From the NCBI GenBank assembly GCA_945910395.1, contig CAMDYX010000020.1, positions 1 to 44,277 of the forward strand: a stretch of DNA of 44,277 nucleotides. Reading direction: 5' to 3'. The notes below the pieces were generated by a model. The model was not told the origin of the DNA. It saw only the letters and a program-made list of their open reading frames with translations, and ran no database searches. Both the position numbers and the translations under genes were made by a program. This DNA is from an uncultured Agathobacter sp. (GTDB lineage Bacteria > Bacillota > Clostridia > Lachnospirales > Lachnospiraceae). Positions 35,591-44,044 of the stretch are shown one piece after another. Every line of letters starts with the position of its first letter. Position 1 is the stretch's first letter.

Positions 35591-36466
35591 TTAACGTTTT
35601 TTATCTTTTCTGATAAATGGTTCTTCTACATGATCTTCCACCAGGATTTTGTACTTTTCCGGGCGCCTGTATGCATTTCCATGAACTTCCTGCTGTCTGT
35701 ATTTTCTAAGCATATCCATGTCAAGCTCCGCTATATACACATCTTCTTCTCCGGATGCTTCAAGCAGACAGGTATCCCTGGAAGAAGGTAGTTCCGGAAG
35801 ATAGGCCACACCATCAAATACTGAGGAATGACCATTGCAATCCGGTTTTCCCTCCGGATAATTACAGGTTGCAATCGCCAGCATGTTTTCATAGGCTCTT
35901 CCTCGCAGCTGGGATAATCGATTAATTTCCATTGGACAGGCATTTGGAACAAGCAGTAGCTCCGCACCTTTTAGCATGAGTATTCTGGCACTTTCCGGAA
36001 ACTCTCTGTCATAGCAGATCATAGACCCTACCTTTACTTTTCCAATCCTTGTATCCAGATCCGTAACAAAAAAATCATCCCCGGCATCCAGTCTGCATTC
36101 GTCACCAAAATCACAGGTATGAATCTTTGCATAGGTATATTGACGCTCTCCATGTCGGTCAAACAGAATTACCGTATTTCTTGGAAGCGGCTCGTGCTGT
36201 TCTAAAATAGTTATGGCAATCGCCATATCCAGTTCAGCCGCAAGCTTTCCAAAAGTATTTACAAAATCACCATCCGGCAAAACTGCCATACTTTTCAGCG
36301 CATTTATGTCCTCCGGTATCTCGTATCCATTACTCCACATTTCCGGAAAAAGGGCAATATCTGCGCCTTTTTCTTTTGCTTTTCTACAGCATATAATGCC
36401 CTTTTTTAAGTTATCTTCCAGTGTACCTGTCGGTAAAATCTGCAATAATGCGATCTTTAATTTCAT
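35591..36466 (-). CDS. Carbon-nitrogen hydrolase (nitrilase superfamily)
   Basis: A 291-residue amidase/nitrilase-fold enzyme. The Glu-Lys-Cys triad is visible: Glu in LFPEMWSNGYE, Lys in YTYAKIHTCDFG and Cys in GSMICYDREFPESAR. Closest in layout to omega-amidase-like and N-carbamoyl-type branch members, but no substrate can be named. The ATG at 36466 is preferred, with GGGGAG seven bases upstream. It lies between the NUDIX gene and the ASCH gene. Confidence 0.88.
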   Translation of the reverse strand: MKLKIALLQILPTGTLEDNLKKGIICCRKAKEKGADIALFPEMWSNGYEIPEDINALKSMAVLPDGDFVNTFGKLAAELDMAIAITILEQHEPLPRNTVILFDRHGERQYTYAKIHTCDFGDECRLDAGDDFFVTDLDTRIGKVKVGSMICYDREFPESARILMLKGAELLLVPNACPMEINRLSQLRGRAYENMLAIATCNYPEGKPDCNGHSSVFDGVAYLPELPSSRDTCLLEASGEEDVYIAELDMDMLRKYRQQEVHGNAYRRPEKYKILVEDHVEEPFIRKDKKR

Positions 36467-36507
36467 AGATGGTCTCCCCAAAAATTTCAAATATGTTATT
36501 CCGGAGC

Positions 36508-36999
36508 TTATAAATTGAGTTCTTTTACTAATTTCATTGCTCTGGCTGAAACCAATTCATCATCACTCATTTCCAGTAAACTTTTTCTATCTACCCATTT
36601 GTAATCTATCGTTTCACCTTCTTGCAGAATAATCGAATCCTTTTTACAATCGGTGACACATAAGTATTCCACATAGAGGGAATGATGAGCATCATGAACT
36701 ATTTTTCCAATCTCTTTTAATTCTTTCGTGCTTATTCCTGTTTCTTCTTTTAACTCTCTTATGGCACCTTCTAATGAATTTTCACCTTTTAAAACAGAAC
36801 CACCGGCGGTCAGCTCCCACATGCCACCATAATGTTTGCGGTAATCTCTTTTCATAAGCAGATAGGTTCCATCCTCGTGCTTAACTATAACATCAACCAC
36901 AAGATGATAAACGTCATCAGGAATGGAGTTTCCTCTTACTAAAGTCGATTTTTCTATCTTGTTAAAATTTTTATCATATGCATCCCACAGCTCAGCCAT
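36508..36999 (-). CDS. NUDIX hydrolase
   Basis: A 163-residue protein with the header MAELWDAYDKNFNKIEKSTL seen in isopentenyl-diphosphate-isomerase-like NUDIX proteins. The NUDIX box GX5EX7REUXEEXGU is present as GGSVLKGENSLEGAIRELKE followed by ETGI. Likely a nucleoside-diphosphate-type pyrophosphohydrolase; substrate unknown. The start is the ATG at 36999, with GGAG eight bases upstream. The frame stays open 86 codons further because a nucleoside-phosphorylase remnant is fused in frame upstream. Confidence 0.87.
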   Translation of the reverse strand: MAELWDAYDKNFNKIEKSTLVRGNSIPDDVYHLVVDVIVKHEDGTYLLMKRDYRKHYGGMWELTAGGSVLKGENSLEGAIRELKEETGISTKELKEIGKIVHDAHHSLYVEYLCVTDCKKDSIILQEGETIDYKWVDRKSLLEMSDDELVSARAMKLVKELNL

Positions 37000-37037
37000 T
37001 ATACTTCTCCGTTCTATATTTTCTGTATCCTGCATCT

Positions 37038-37367
37038 GTCGTCCAATGACGCCTCTCTGGTACTTTATCTTGGCATTGCGAAGCATAGTTTCCAGTTCAT
37101 TTGTTAAACCATCTGTTGAACGAATCATGTCATAATCAAATCCATACAGTCGTGCTACTGCCGTATCATTATAGGCACCATCGGTAAGAACAATATCACC
37201 GGGCTCGGATTCATTCTGTAATCCACCGGCATACCCTACATGAATCAATTCCTGCACGCCTCCGGCAATCAGATCCTCCGCCTGGGTTGCAATAGCCGGT
37301 GAACACTATTTTTTAACTCCAGCCGAACCAATTCCTTAGGATCGGTTAATGCATCTTCTCTTTTCAT
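37038..37367 (-). pseudogene. Nucleoside phosphorylase-like remnant
   Basis: A good start (AGGAGA before the ATG at 37367) encodes MKREDALTDPKELVRLELKN, then runs out of frame to a stop. The next frame resumes with SPAIATQAEDLIAGGVQELI, VGYAGG and PGDIVLTDGAYNDTAVARLY, the nucleoside-phosphorylase core. So a small deletion has shifted the frame near 37305. The homology then breaks off at RGVIGR (about 37038) and continues in frame into the sequence before the NUDIX gene. The gene is broken at two places. Confidence 0.72.
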
Positions 37368-37399
37368 CCGTTCTCCTATTATTATTCCGTTTAGGCAAA

Positions 37400-37927
37400 T
37401 TACATACTATACAATAATAAAATAAGTAAAGCAGCGATTCCGCCTATCGGTGCAAGAATTGTAATCCTGTTTTTCGTCTGATCTTTAAAAATAAAGTCCA
37501 GTATTCGAAAGAAGATAACACCTATCAGACCACCCAGCGAATTTAAAATTACATCATCTATGTCTGTTGCACCAACTGCAAACATGTATTGAAAAGCTTC
37601 AACCAATGTACTTATGAATAAAATTGATAAAGTATTCATAAAAACAGACTTTTTTCTAATTAACAGCGGAAAATATATTCCCATTGGAATAAAAATTACG
37701 ATATTACCTAACAGATTACTTAATGCAAAAGAACGCTGTAACAAATAGTCACTAAACAAATAGCTAGATATCGTGCGAAAAGGAATCAGATTTATGGAAC
37801 GAAAAGAACCTATGCTTTTCTTATGAAAAAGAAGAGCAAAGAGTATTAAAAAATAGAGAATCATCACTCCATAAAATAAGATATCATATATTATTTTGGT
37901 ATTTTTCCCTTCTTCTTGTCGTTTCAT
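37400..37927 (-). CDS. VanZ-family membrane protein
   Basis: A 175-residue protein with four or five transmembrane segments (about 12-29, 62-84, 90-110, 120-140 and 155-173). Family features are FRTISSYLFSDYLLQRSFAL-type N-terminal region, LLGNIVIFIPMGIYFPLL, and the motif VGATDIDDVILNSLGGLIGV with conserved acidic residues. VanZ relatives give low-level teicoplanin resistance in some contexts, but most are of unknown role. There is no van gene set nearby, so resistance should not be inferred. Confidence 0.85.
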   Translation of the reverse strand: MKRQEEGKNTKIIYDILFYGVMILYFLILFALLFHKKSIGSFRSINLIPFRTISSYLFSDYLLQRSFALSNLLGNIVIFIPMGIYFPLLIRKKSVFMNTLSILFISTLVEAFQYMFAVGATDIDDVILNSLGGLIGVIFFRILDFIFKDQTKNRITILAPIGGIAALLILLLYSM

Positions 37928-37981
37928 ATTCTTCTCGTATCATCCAATTGTCTTAGATGGTAATCGTATTGTTCCTTTCTC

Positions 37982-39430
37982 CTATTTTGAACGCTTTAAA
38001 AATTCTAAGATCAACTTCCACATTCTCTCTGTGGAAGAAATAGAAAGGCGCTCCTTTGGCGTATGAATATCATAGTTGGTCGGACCAAAGGATACACAAT
38101 CAAGACCTTCTATTTTTTCTGAGAAAATGCCACATTCAAGACCAGCATGAATTGCTTCAAAACGAGCTTCCTCCCCAAACAGTTCTTTGTAGATTTCTCC
38201 AATGAGTGTTCTCATATCAGAGGAAGGCTTGTACTCCCAGGCTGGATAATCTCCCTCAATTTCCACTTCTCCTCCCAGCATTTCTACAATCTGACATAAA
38301 CGTTCCTTCAGTTCCTCTTTTCTTGTAGAAACGCTGCTTCGCACAGAGGTCACCATGTACAGGCATTCCTCCTGCAATTCCAGGATACCAAGATTTAATG
38401 ATGTCTCTATAAGGTTCTCCATTACCTGACTCTTATTCTGTACCCCGTTTGGAGTAACACGAAGAAAATAGATCAGTTTATTGACCGAAGAAAAGTTCAA
38501 GATTTTCTCTTCCTTTACCGCTTCAAAGCTAACGGTAACAGCTACCTCCGGATCCGATACCATAAATTCATTCTTAAATGCCTGATCTAAGGAGGCTACA
38601 GCCTCGGAAACGAGCTCTTTGTTTTCTTCCGGAAGCAAAATGACTGCATTACATTCCCTTGGAATCGCATTGTCCTTAAGTCCTCCTGCCATGGATGCAA
38701 TTCCAAAGGGTGTCACATCAAAGATGGCTTTTAATACTCTTCCCATAAGAATATTGGCATTGCCGCGTTCCTTGTGAATCTCTGCACCGGAATGTCCGCC
38801 CTGTAAACCGGAAACCATAAGCTTTGCCACCAGTCCATTCTGGGAAACATATTCCATTGGTATTCTGGAAATCAGGCTCATTCCGCCGGCACAACTGGTA
38901 AGAAATTCTCCCTCCACATCGCTGTCGAGATTTAGCATTTTCTTGCCTTTTAGCATAGACAAATCGATATCGTATGCACCAAGCATACCGATTTCTTCAT
39001 CCACCGTTATAACCACTTCAAGAGGCGGATGGGGAATATCCTTGGAATCCAAAATAGCCAGTGCATAGGCAACTGCAATGCCATCATCACCACCTAAGGT
39101 AGTTCCATCAGCAGTCACAAAATCATCCTCCACCAAAAGGGAAAGACCGTCCTTTTCAAAGTCAATATCCACACCGTTTTCTTTCTCACAAACCATGTCC
39201 ATGTGGCCCTGAATAATGATCGGTTCAGAGGCTTCATAGCCTTCTGTTCCTTCTGCAAAAAGGATGACATTATTCAGTTCATCCTGAATGTATCTTAAAT
39301 TGTGATCTTTTGCGAAGGAAACGAGATAATCACTGATTTCCTTTGTGTTCCTTGAACCGTGAGGAATGCTTGCGATCTCCTCAAAATAATAAAATACTTT
39401 TTTTGGCTCTAAGCCTTCTAAAACTCTCAT
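37982..39430 (-). CDS. pepD: Aminoacyl-histidine dipeptidase (PepD)
   Basis: A 482-residue M20-family dizinc dipeptidase for Xaa-His (carnosine-like) and other dipeptides. Metal-binding motifs: IIQGHMDMVCEK, GTTLGGDDGIAVAYALAILD and the catalytic VDEEIGMLGAYDI. A lid domain covers about 200-375. The C-terminal HAGLECGIFSEK supplies the last ligand. AGGAGG lies 6 bp before the start. Divergent from the YlbJ-like gene with only 30 bp between the starts. Confidence 0.93.
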   Translation of the reverse strand: MRVLEGLEPKKVFYYFEEIASIPHGSRNTKEISDYLVSFAKDHNLRYIQDELNNVILFAEGTEGYEASEPIIIQGHMDMVCEKENGVDIDFEKDGLSLLVEDDFVTADGTTLGGDDGIAVAYALAILDSKDIPHPPLEVVITVDEEIGMLGAYDIDLSMLKGKKMLNLDSDVEGEFLTSCAGGMSLISRIPMEYVSQNGLVAKLMVSGLQGGHSGAEIHKERGNANILMGRVLKAIFDVTPFGIASMAGGLKDNAIPRECNAVILLPEENKELVSEAVASLDQAFKNEFMVSDPEVAVTVSFEAVKEEKILNFSSVNKLIYFLRVTPNGVQNKSQVMENLIETSLNLGILELQEECLYMVTSVRSSVSTRKEELKERLCQIVEMLGGEVEIEGDYPAWEYKPSSDMRTLIGEIYKELFGEEARFEAIHAGLECGIFSEKIEGLDCVSFGPTNYDIHTPKERLSISSTERMWKLILEFLKRSK

Positions 39431-39460
39431 AGAATCCTCCTTACATTCATAACATGTATT

Positions 39461-40441
39461 ATGAAAAAATATTTATTTTCCTTCCTTGTTTTCCTTTTTA
39501 TTTTATTTTTTATTCTTGCACCAACTAAAACCCTTGATGCAAGCAAAAATGGAATCACATTATGGTTTGAACAGATATTACCAACCTTATTACCGTTTAC
39601 CATATTGTCGAGCTGGGTCATAAACTCCAATTTTTTTGATCTTTTCCGGGGCGCAAAAACAAAAAAGAGCCATCGGATTCTGCCGGAGGAATGGTTTATT
39701 CTCTTGTCCGGATTCCTTTTTGGTTTTCCCATTGGCAGCAAGCTTTCTTCTGATTTTTATCTAGCAGGAAAAATATCAAAAAAACATGCCCAAACTCTTT
39801 GCATGTATACTAACCATATGAGTCCTGCCTTTGTACTTGGTTATGTCTGCACACAGCAATTACAGGACATCCATTATGCGCTTCCGATATGTTTCATTTT
39901 GTATGGGCCATCCTTGATATTGGCACTTATCTTACTGCTCAGGGATTGCAAAAAACTGCAAAAATCAAACAAAGCTACACCCCTAATACCGGATTTCGAC
40001 AATCAGAATTGCGGAAAACAGATTTTAGATGAGCATAAAAATACGGCATCAAGTTTTCAAATAGATATGAAAATCATTGACGCCGGTATGATAAGCGGTT
40101 TTGTTACACTTATTAAGCTATGCGGATATATGGTATTTTTCTCAATCGGCGTATCCATGATACAGCACTTTTCTATTCTGCCACAAAACTTAAAGATCCT
40201 AGCGATATCCGGCCTTGAGGTAACAAATGCCATTTCATTTATATGTTCACATGTCGCGGAAAAAGCAAAGATATTGTATCTCGTACTCATATCCTTGTCC
40301 TTTGGCGGACTGTCCGGTCTTGCTCAAACTGCATCCATGATCAGTCCCGCAGGATTATCTGTCAAAAAATATGTTTTCACCAAAATTCTGCTGACACTTT
40401 TAACTGCTCTGCTGATCACAGCCTATCTGTCAGTTATCTAA
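39461..40441 (+). CDS. YlbJ-like nucleoside-recognition-domain membrane protein
   Basis: A 326-residue polytopic membrane protein with about 8 hydrophobic segments. GITLWFEQILPTLLPFTILS and GFLFGFPIGSKLSSDFYLAG are Gate/nucleoside-recognition domain signatures, arranged as in the sporulation protein YlbJ. The C-terminal GGLSGLAQTASM repeats the pore-type motif. Transport role unknown; a YlbJ function would imply sporulation. No clear ribosome binding site lies before the ATG. It ends 12 bp inside the convergent coiled-coil gene. Confidence 0.75.
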   Translation: MKKYLFSFLVFLFILFFILAPTKTLDASKNGITLWFEQILPTLLPFTILSSWVINSNFFDLFRGAKTKKSHRILPEEWFILLSGFLFGFPIGSKLSSDFYLAGKISKKHAQTLCMYTNHMSPAFVLGYVCTQQLQDIHYALPICFILYGPSLILALILLLRDCKKLQKSNKATPLIPDFDNQNCGKQILDEHKNTASSFQIDMKIIDAGMISGFVTLIKLCGYMVFFSIGVSMIQHFSILPQNLKILAISGLEVTNAISFICSHVAEKAKILYLVLISLSFGGLSGLAQTASMISPAGLSVKKYVFTKILLTLLTALLITAYLSVI

Positions 40442-41059
40442 AAGACCTTCCGTTGAAATCTTGATATTTCCATAGTCGGTATTTTCTGCCTCTTTGGAAG
40501 GAGCTGCCGGCTGTGGAGCCGGTTCCGGATACAACTGTGCACGATTGGCAGTAACCACATCCAAAAATCCCTGAAGGGAAGAAATCAAATTATCATATCT
40601 CATCTTAGATGTATCAATGGCATTGATCAGAATATCCTCTACACCTTTCAACTGGTCATCGGTATATCCCATGGCGCCCATACGGATATTATTTGCCTCA
40701 TTTGTTGCATTATCAAGAATTTCCTGAGCCTGCTTTGTGGCAATCATAACCACTTCATTAGCCTGGGCGTAAGCCTGCTGCATGATCTGGTGCTCAGATA
40801 CAAGCTCATTTGTCTGAATCTGAGCCTGGGCAATAATCTGGTCTGCCTTTGCCTGGGCATCCGCTAAAATTGCCTCTTTATTGCTGATAATTTTCTGATA
40901 TCTCTTAATCTCTTCCGGAGTTTTACTGCGAAGTTCTGCAATTAATTCTTCAAGTTCTTCACGATCAACGATAATCTTGGTGCTGGATAACATCTGTGGC
41001 TTGCAATTGGAAATATACTCTTCGATTTCGTCAATGATCTGTTCCATTCTACTGCTCAT
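40430..41059 (-). CDS. Coiled-coil protein of unknown function
   Basis: A 209-residue soluble protein. A long heptad-type helix covers about 45-125 (ILADAQAKADQIIAQAQIQT and repeated Ala/Gln/Glu segments), similar in style to DivIVA and ATP-synthase stalk subunits. A second helical part follows (about 128-165), then a Pro-rich linker (PEPAPQPAAPS) and a short conserved-looking tail. Homologues next to coaD in Clostridia are often called ATPase or subunit-H-like without evidence. It lies 11 bp after coaD. Confidence 0.72.
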   Translation of the reverse strand: MSSRMEQIIDEIEEYISNCKPQMLSSTKIIVDREELEELIAELRSKTPEEIKRYQKIISNKEAILADAQAKADQIIAQAQIQTNELVSEHQIMQQAYAQANEVVMIATKQAQEILDNATNEANNIRMGAMGYTDDQLKGVEDILINAIDTSKMRYDNLISSLQGFLDVVTANRAQLYPEPAPQPAAPSKEAENTDYGNIKISTEGLLDN

Positions 41060-41070
41060 AAATACTCTCC

Positions 41071-41553
41071 TTAAATCACATTATACTTCTTGTATATCTT
41101 CTCAATAATCGGTTCCGGAACAAATTTGGAAATATCGCCACCATAGGAAGCAAATTCCTTTACGATTGTGGAACTGAGATAGGAATATTTCAAATTTGTA
41201 GTTAAAAAGATGGTTTCCATATCCGGATTCTGTACATGATTCGTTTGAGCGATCTGCAATTCATACTCAAAATCTGTTACGGCACGTAGACCACGAATGT
41301 TAATTGTAGCTCCGATTTCCCTCATGTAATCCACTAAAAGACCATTGAAGGAAGACACTGTAACATTCGGAAGATCTTTTGTCATCTCTTCTATCATACT
41401 AACACGTTCTTCCAAAGAAAACAATGAATTTTTTGCGCTGTTATTGAGCACACCAATGACTAATTCATCTACAATTTTAGAGGATCTTTCAATGATATCT
41501 AGGTGTCCGAAAGTAATCGGGTCAAAACTTCCGGGATAAATTGCTTTCTTCAT
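41071..41553 (-). CDS. coaD: Phosphopantetheine adenylyltransferase
   Basis: A 160-residue enzyme for the fourth step of coenzyme A synthesis. The N-terminal [20 protein letters not shown] carries the (T/H)xGH motif, with the catalytic His in FGHLD. The ATP-binding [20 protein letters not shown] is the ISSTxxR-type region. Length is normal. It follows rsmD by 8 bp, the usual rsmD-coaD pair. Confidence 0.96.
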   Translation of the reverse strand: MKKAIYPGSFDPITFGHLDIIERSSKIVDELVIGVLNNSAKNSLFSLEERVSMIEEMTKDLPNVTVSSFNGLLVDYMREIGATINIRGLRAVTDFEYELQIAQTNHVQNPDMETIFLTTNLKYSYLSSTIVKEFASYGGDISKFVPEPIIEKIYKKYNVI

Positions 41554-41561
41554 AATCTACC

Positions 41562-42113
41562 TCATTTTCTACGCAAAAAAGCGTGGGCATTTGTCTTGTA
41601 CTTTTTGTATCTTGTAAGCTCAAATCCGTATTCTTCTACATCATCAAATTCTGTGTCGCAGGATGCTTCCACAATAATAATCGTATCCGGTTTTACGATG
41701 GAGGAATGGGAAAGTAAAGCAAGCACTTCCTTTTCCAGATCCTTGTTGTAGGGAGGGTCCATGAAGATGATGTCAAACTGATATTTCCCCTCTAACATGG
41801 AAATCGCAGACCGGACATCCATCGTCATCAAAGACGCTTCTTCTGTAAATTTTGTAAACTTAATATTATCTTCGATACATGCAGAAGCCTTCTTGCTATT
41901 CTCGACAAAAACAGCCCGTTTTGCCCCTCTGCTGATTGCCTCAAGACCAATTTGTCCGCTTCCTGCAAAAAGATCAAGAAAATAACATCCCGGAATATCT
42001 GCCTGTAAGATATTAAATAAGGTTTCCTTAATTTTATCAGTGGTTGGTCTTGTGTCCATTCCTTCGATGGTTTTCAAAGGAAGACTTCTCGCTGAACCTG
42101 CAATAATTCTCAT
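41562..42113 (-). CDS. rsmD: 16S rRNA (guanine-966-N2)-methyltransferase
   Basis: A 183-residue SAM-dependent methyltransferase acting on 30S subunits. RIIAGSARSLPLKTIEGMDT, RPTTDKIKETLFNIL and the SAM-binding FLDLFAGSGQIGLEAISRGA are diagnostic. The catalytic motif is FMDPPYNKD. It starts 3 bp after pgsA. Confidence 0.95.
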   Translation of the reverse strand: MRIIAGSARSLPLKTIEGMDTRPTTDKIKETLFNILQADIPGCYFLDLFAGSGQIGLEAISRGAKRAVFVENSKKASACIEDNIKFTKFTEEASLMTMDVRSAISMLEGKYQFDIIFMDPPYNKDLEKEVLALLSHSSIVKPDTIIIVEASCDTEFDDVEEYGFELTRYKKYKTNAHAFLRRK

Positions 42114-42116
42114 AGC

Positions 42117-42668
42117 CTATTTTTGTTCCTTTAATACATCTTTATTTTTTACAATATAATCGATCAGTGAAATGACGGTAAGAGCAAGGGCAATATAGGT
42201 AAGTACAATGCCCAGAATATGTAACCAGGCAAACTGACTTAAGGTGATGTCAAGCATCAGCACAATCACCATTAACATCTGGAATGTGGTCTTAAATTTG
42301 CCCCAATAGCTGGCTGCAATTACCACACCGTTATCCGATGCAATGAGACGAAATCCGCTGATAATGAATTCTCTTGCAATAATAATGATAACAATCCAGG
42401 ATGCCAGTTTTCCTAAATCAATCAGACAGATCATTGCGGAACAAACCAAAAGCTTGTCCGCAAGAGGGTCCATAAATTTTCCGAAATTGGTTACCAAATG
42501 ATATTTTCTTGCAATTTTTCCGTCCAGAAAATCCGTAATGCTGGCAATGATAAAAATTGCCACTGCAATATAATTTCCATATCCTTCAAAATAAGGTGCC
42601 AACAGGAAAAATACAAAAAATGGAATCAAAATCACACGGAACAGTGTTAATTTATTTGGTAAATTCAT
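42117..42668 (-). CDS. pgsA: CDP-diacylglycerol-glycerol-3-phosphate 3-phosphatidyltransferase
   Basis: A 183-residue integral membrane enzyme making phosphatidylglycerol phosphate. The CDP-alcohol phosphotransferase motif DGX2ARX8GX3DX3D is complete within DFLDGKIARK, then TNFGKFMDPLADK (about residues 46-72). Four or more transmembrane segments are visible. The start overlaps the rimO stop by 4 bp. Confidence 0.94.
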   Translation of the reverse strand: MNLPNKLTLFRVILIPFFVFFLLAPYFEGYGNYIAVAIFIIASITDFLDGKIARKYHLVTNFGKFMDPLADKLLVCSAMICLIDLGKLASWIVIIIIAREFIISGFRLIASDNGVVIAASYWGKFKTTFQMLMVIVLMLDITLSQFAWLHILGIVLTYIALALTVISLIDYIVKNKDVLKEQK

Positions 42669-43987
42669 AATAACTCTCCTATCAAATCGTATTCGTATGC
42701 GCCGGTTACCAAAACCTTTGCGATATCTCCTGACATCAGTTCCTTCTCGGTGTTCACGAAAATGTAACCGTCCACATTCGGTGCATCCCGATAGGTTCTG
42801 CCTATATAGGCGTTGTCATCCACAACCTTTCCCTCAATCAGGACATACATTTCCTTACCGATCATGGTCTCATTTTTATCCATGATCACCTCTTCCTGAA
42901 GCTCCATGACATCGGCCCGATAATCCGCTTTTTTCTCTTCCGAAAGCTGATCCAAAAGCTCGGCAGCAACCGTACCCTCTTCTCTGGAATAGGTAAATGC
43001 CCCCAGCCGGTCGAACTCCATGTCATTGACGAACTGCATCAGTTCCTCGTGCATCTCATCGGTTTCTCCCGGAAAACCGCAGATCAGTGAGGTGCGCAGG
43101 GTAATATCCGGAATGCATTCCCTTAAATAAGAGATTCTCTCTATCAGTTCTTCTTTGTTTGTTTTCCTTCCCATCCGGCGGAGAATTTCATTATTGCAAT
43201 GCTGAATTGGCATATCCAGATAATGACAGACCTTCTTGTTACGAAGAATCGAATCAATCAGCTCCTCATAGATTTCCTCCGGATAGCAGTACATGATCCG
43301 AATCCAGAACAGTCCCGGGATTTCATTGAGTGCGTCCAACAGTTTATGAAGAGACTTTTCGCCGTATAAATCCACTCCGTAAAGGGTCGTTTCCTGTGCC
43401 ACAAGAATCAGCTCCTTTACTCCGTCCTCGGCAAGGGCTCTTGCCTGATCTAAAAGTTCTTCCATCGGCACACTTCGGTATCTTCCCCGGACAGAGGGGA
43501 TGACACAATAGGTACAGTTTTTATTGCAACCCTCTGCAATCTTCAGATACGCATAGTGGCCTCCCGTAGAAACTACGCGCTTTGCATTGGTATTCGGAAG
43601 TCCCGTAAGAGGTTTTAGGCTTACAAAGGTCTCGTTTTTCATGGTGCTGTGTACTGCATCGCAGATTGCATCATAAGAATTTGTTCCGATAATGGCATCC
43701 ACTTCAGGAATTTCTTTCTTAATCTCATCCGCATAGCGCTGTGCAAGGCAGCCGGTAACAATCAAGGATTTTAGCGGTCCTGTCTTTTTGTATTCAGCCA
43801 TTTCAAGAATGGTATTGATGCTCTCTTCCTTTGCATCTCCAATGAAGCAACAGCTGTTTACAACGATGATATCCGCCTCTGTTTCATCGTCTGTAATGGT
43901 AATGCCATCTTTTTCCAGCATTCCAATCATAAATTCGGAGTCTACAAGATTTTTGTCACATCCTAAAGATATAAATAAAAGTTTCAT
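42665..43987 (-). CDS. rimO: Ribosomal protein S12 methylthiotransferase RimO
   Basis: A 440-residue radical SAM enzyme that adds a methylthio group to Asp88 of S12. The N-terminal UPF0004 domain has three cysteines (SLGCDKNLVDSE, VVNSCCFIGDA and VTGCLAQRY). The radical SAM motif is CNKNCTYCVIPSVRG, and a TRAM domain ends the protein (about 375-440). The start is the ATG at 43987; 14 upstream codons in frame run through the terminator region. No strong SD is visible. It overlaps pgsA by 4 bp. Confidence 0.94.
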   Translation of the reverse strand: MKLLFISLGCDKNLVDSEFMIGMLEKDGITITDDETEADIIVVNSCCFIGDAKEESINTILEMAEYKKTGPLKSLIVTGCLAQRYADEIKKEIPEVDAIIGTNSYDAICDAVHSTMKNETFVSLKPLTGLPNTNAKRVVSTGGHYAYLKIAEGCNKNCTYCVIPSVRGRYRSVPMEELLDQARALAEDGVKELILVAQETTLYGVDLYGEKSLHKLLDALNEIPGLFWIRIMYCYPEEIYEELIDSILRNKKVCHYLDMPIQHCNNEILRRMGRKTNKEELIERISYLRECIPDITLRTSLICGFPGETDEMHEELMQFVNDMEFDRLGAFTYSREEGTVAAELLDQLSEEKKADYRADVMELQEEVIMDKNETMIGKEMYVLIEGKVVDDNAYIGRTYRDAPNVDGYIFVNTEKELMSGDIAKVLVTGAYEYDLIGELL

Positions 43988-44001
43988 ATTACATACACTA
44001 T

Positions 44002-44032
44002 AAAAAAGGGAATGACAACAAAGTATCATCCC
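44002..44032 (-). terminator. Intrinsic terminator between rpoZ and rimO
   Basis: On the minus strand, GGGATGA pairs with TCATTCCC (one bulge) around about 10 bases, followed by TTTTTTAT. It lies 12 bp after the rpoZ stop and only about 15 bp before rimO. Confidence 0.7.
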
Positions 44033-44044
44033 TCTTTGTCTTTC

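Noticed and set aside
37400-37927. Glycopeptide resistance locus
   Set aside because: VanZ-family proteins are widespread and there are no vanHAX or vanRS genes in the window.
39427-39741. 104-codon minus-strand frame extending pepD upstream region
   Set aside because: It is antisense to the YlbJ-like gene and shows no protein features; pepD has a clear RBS and start at 39430.
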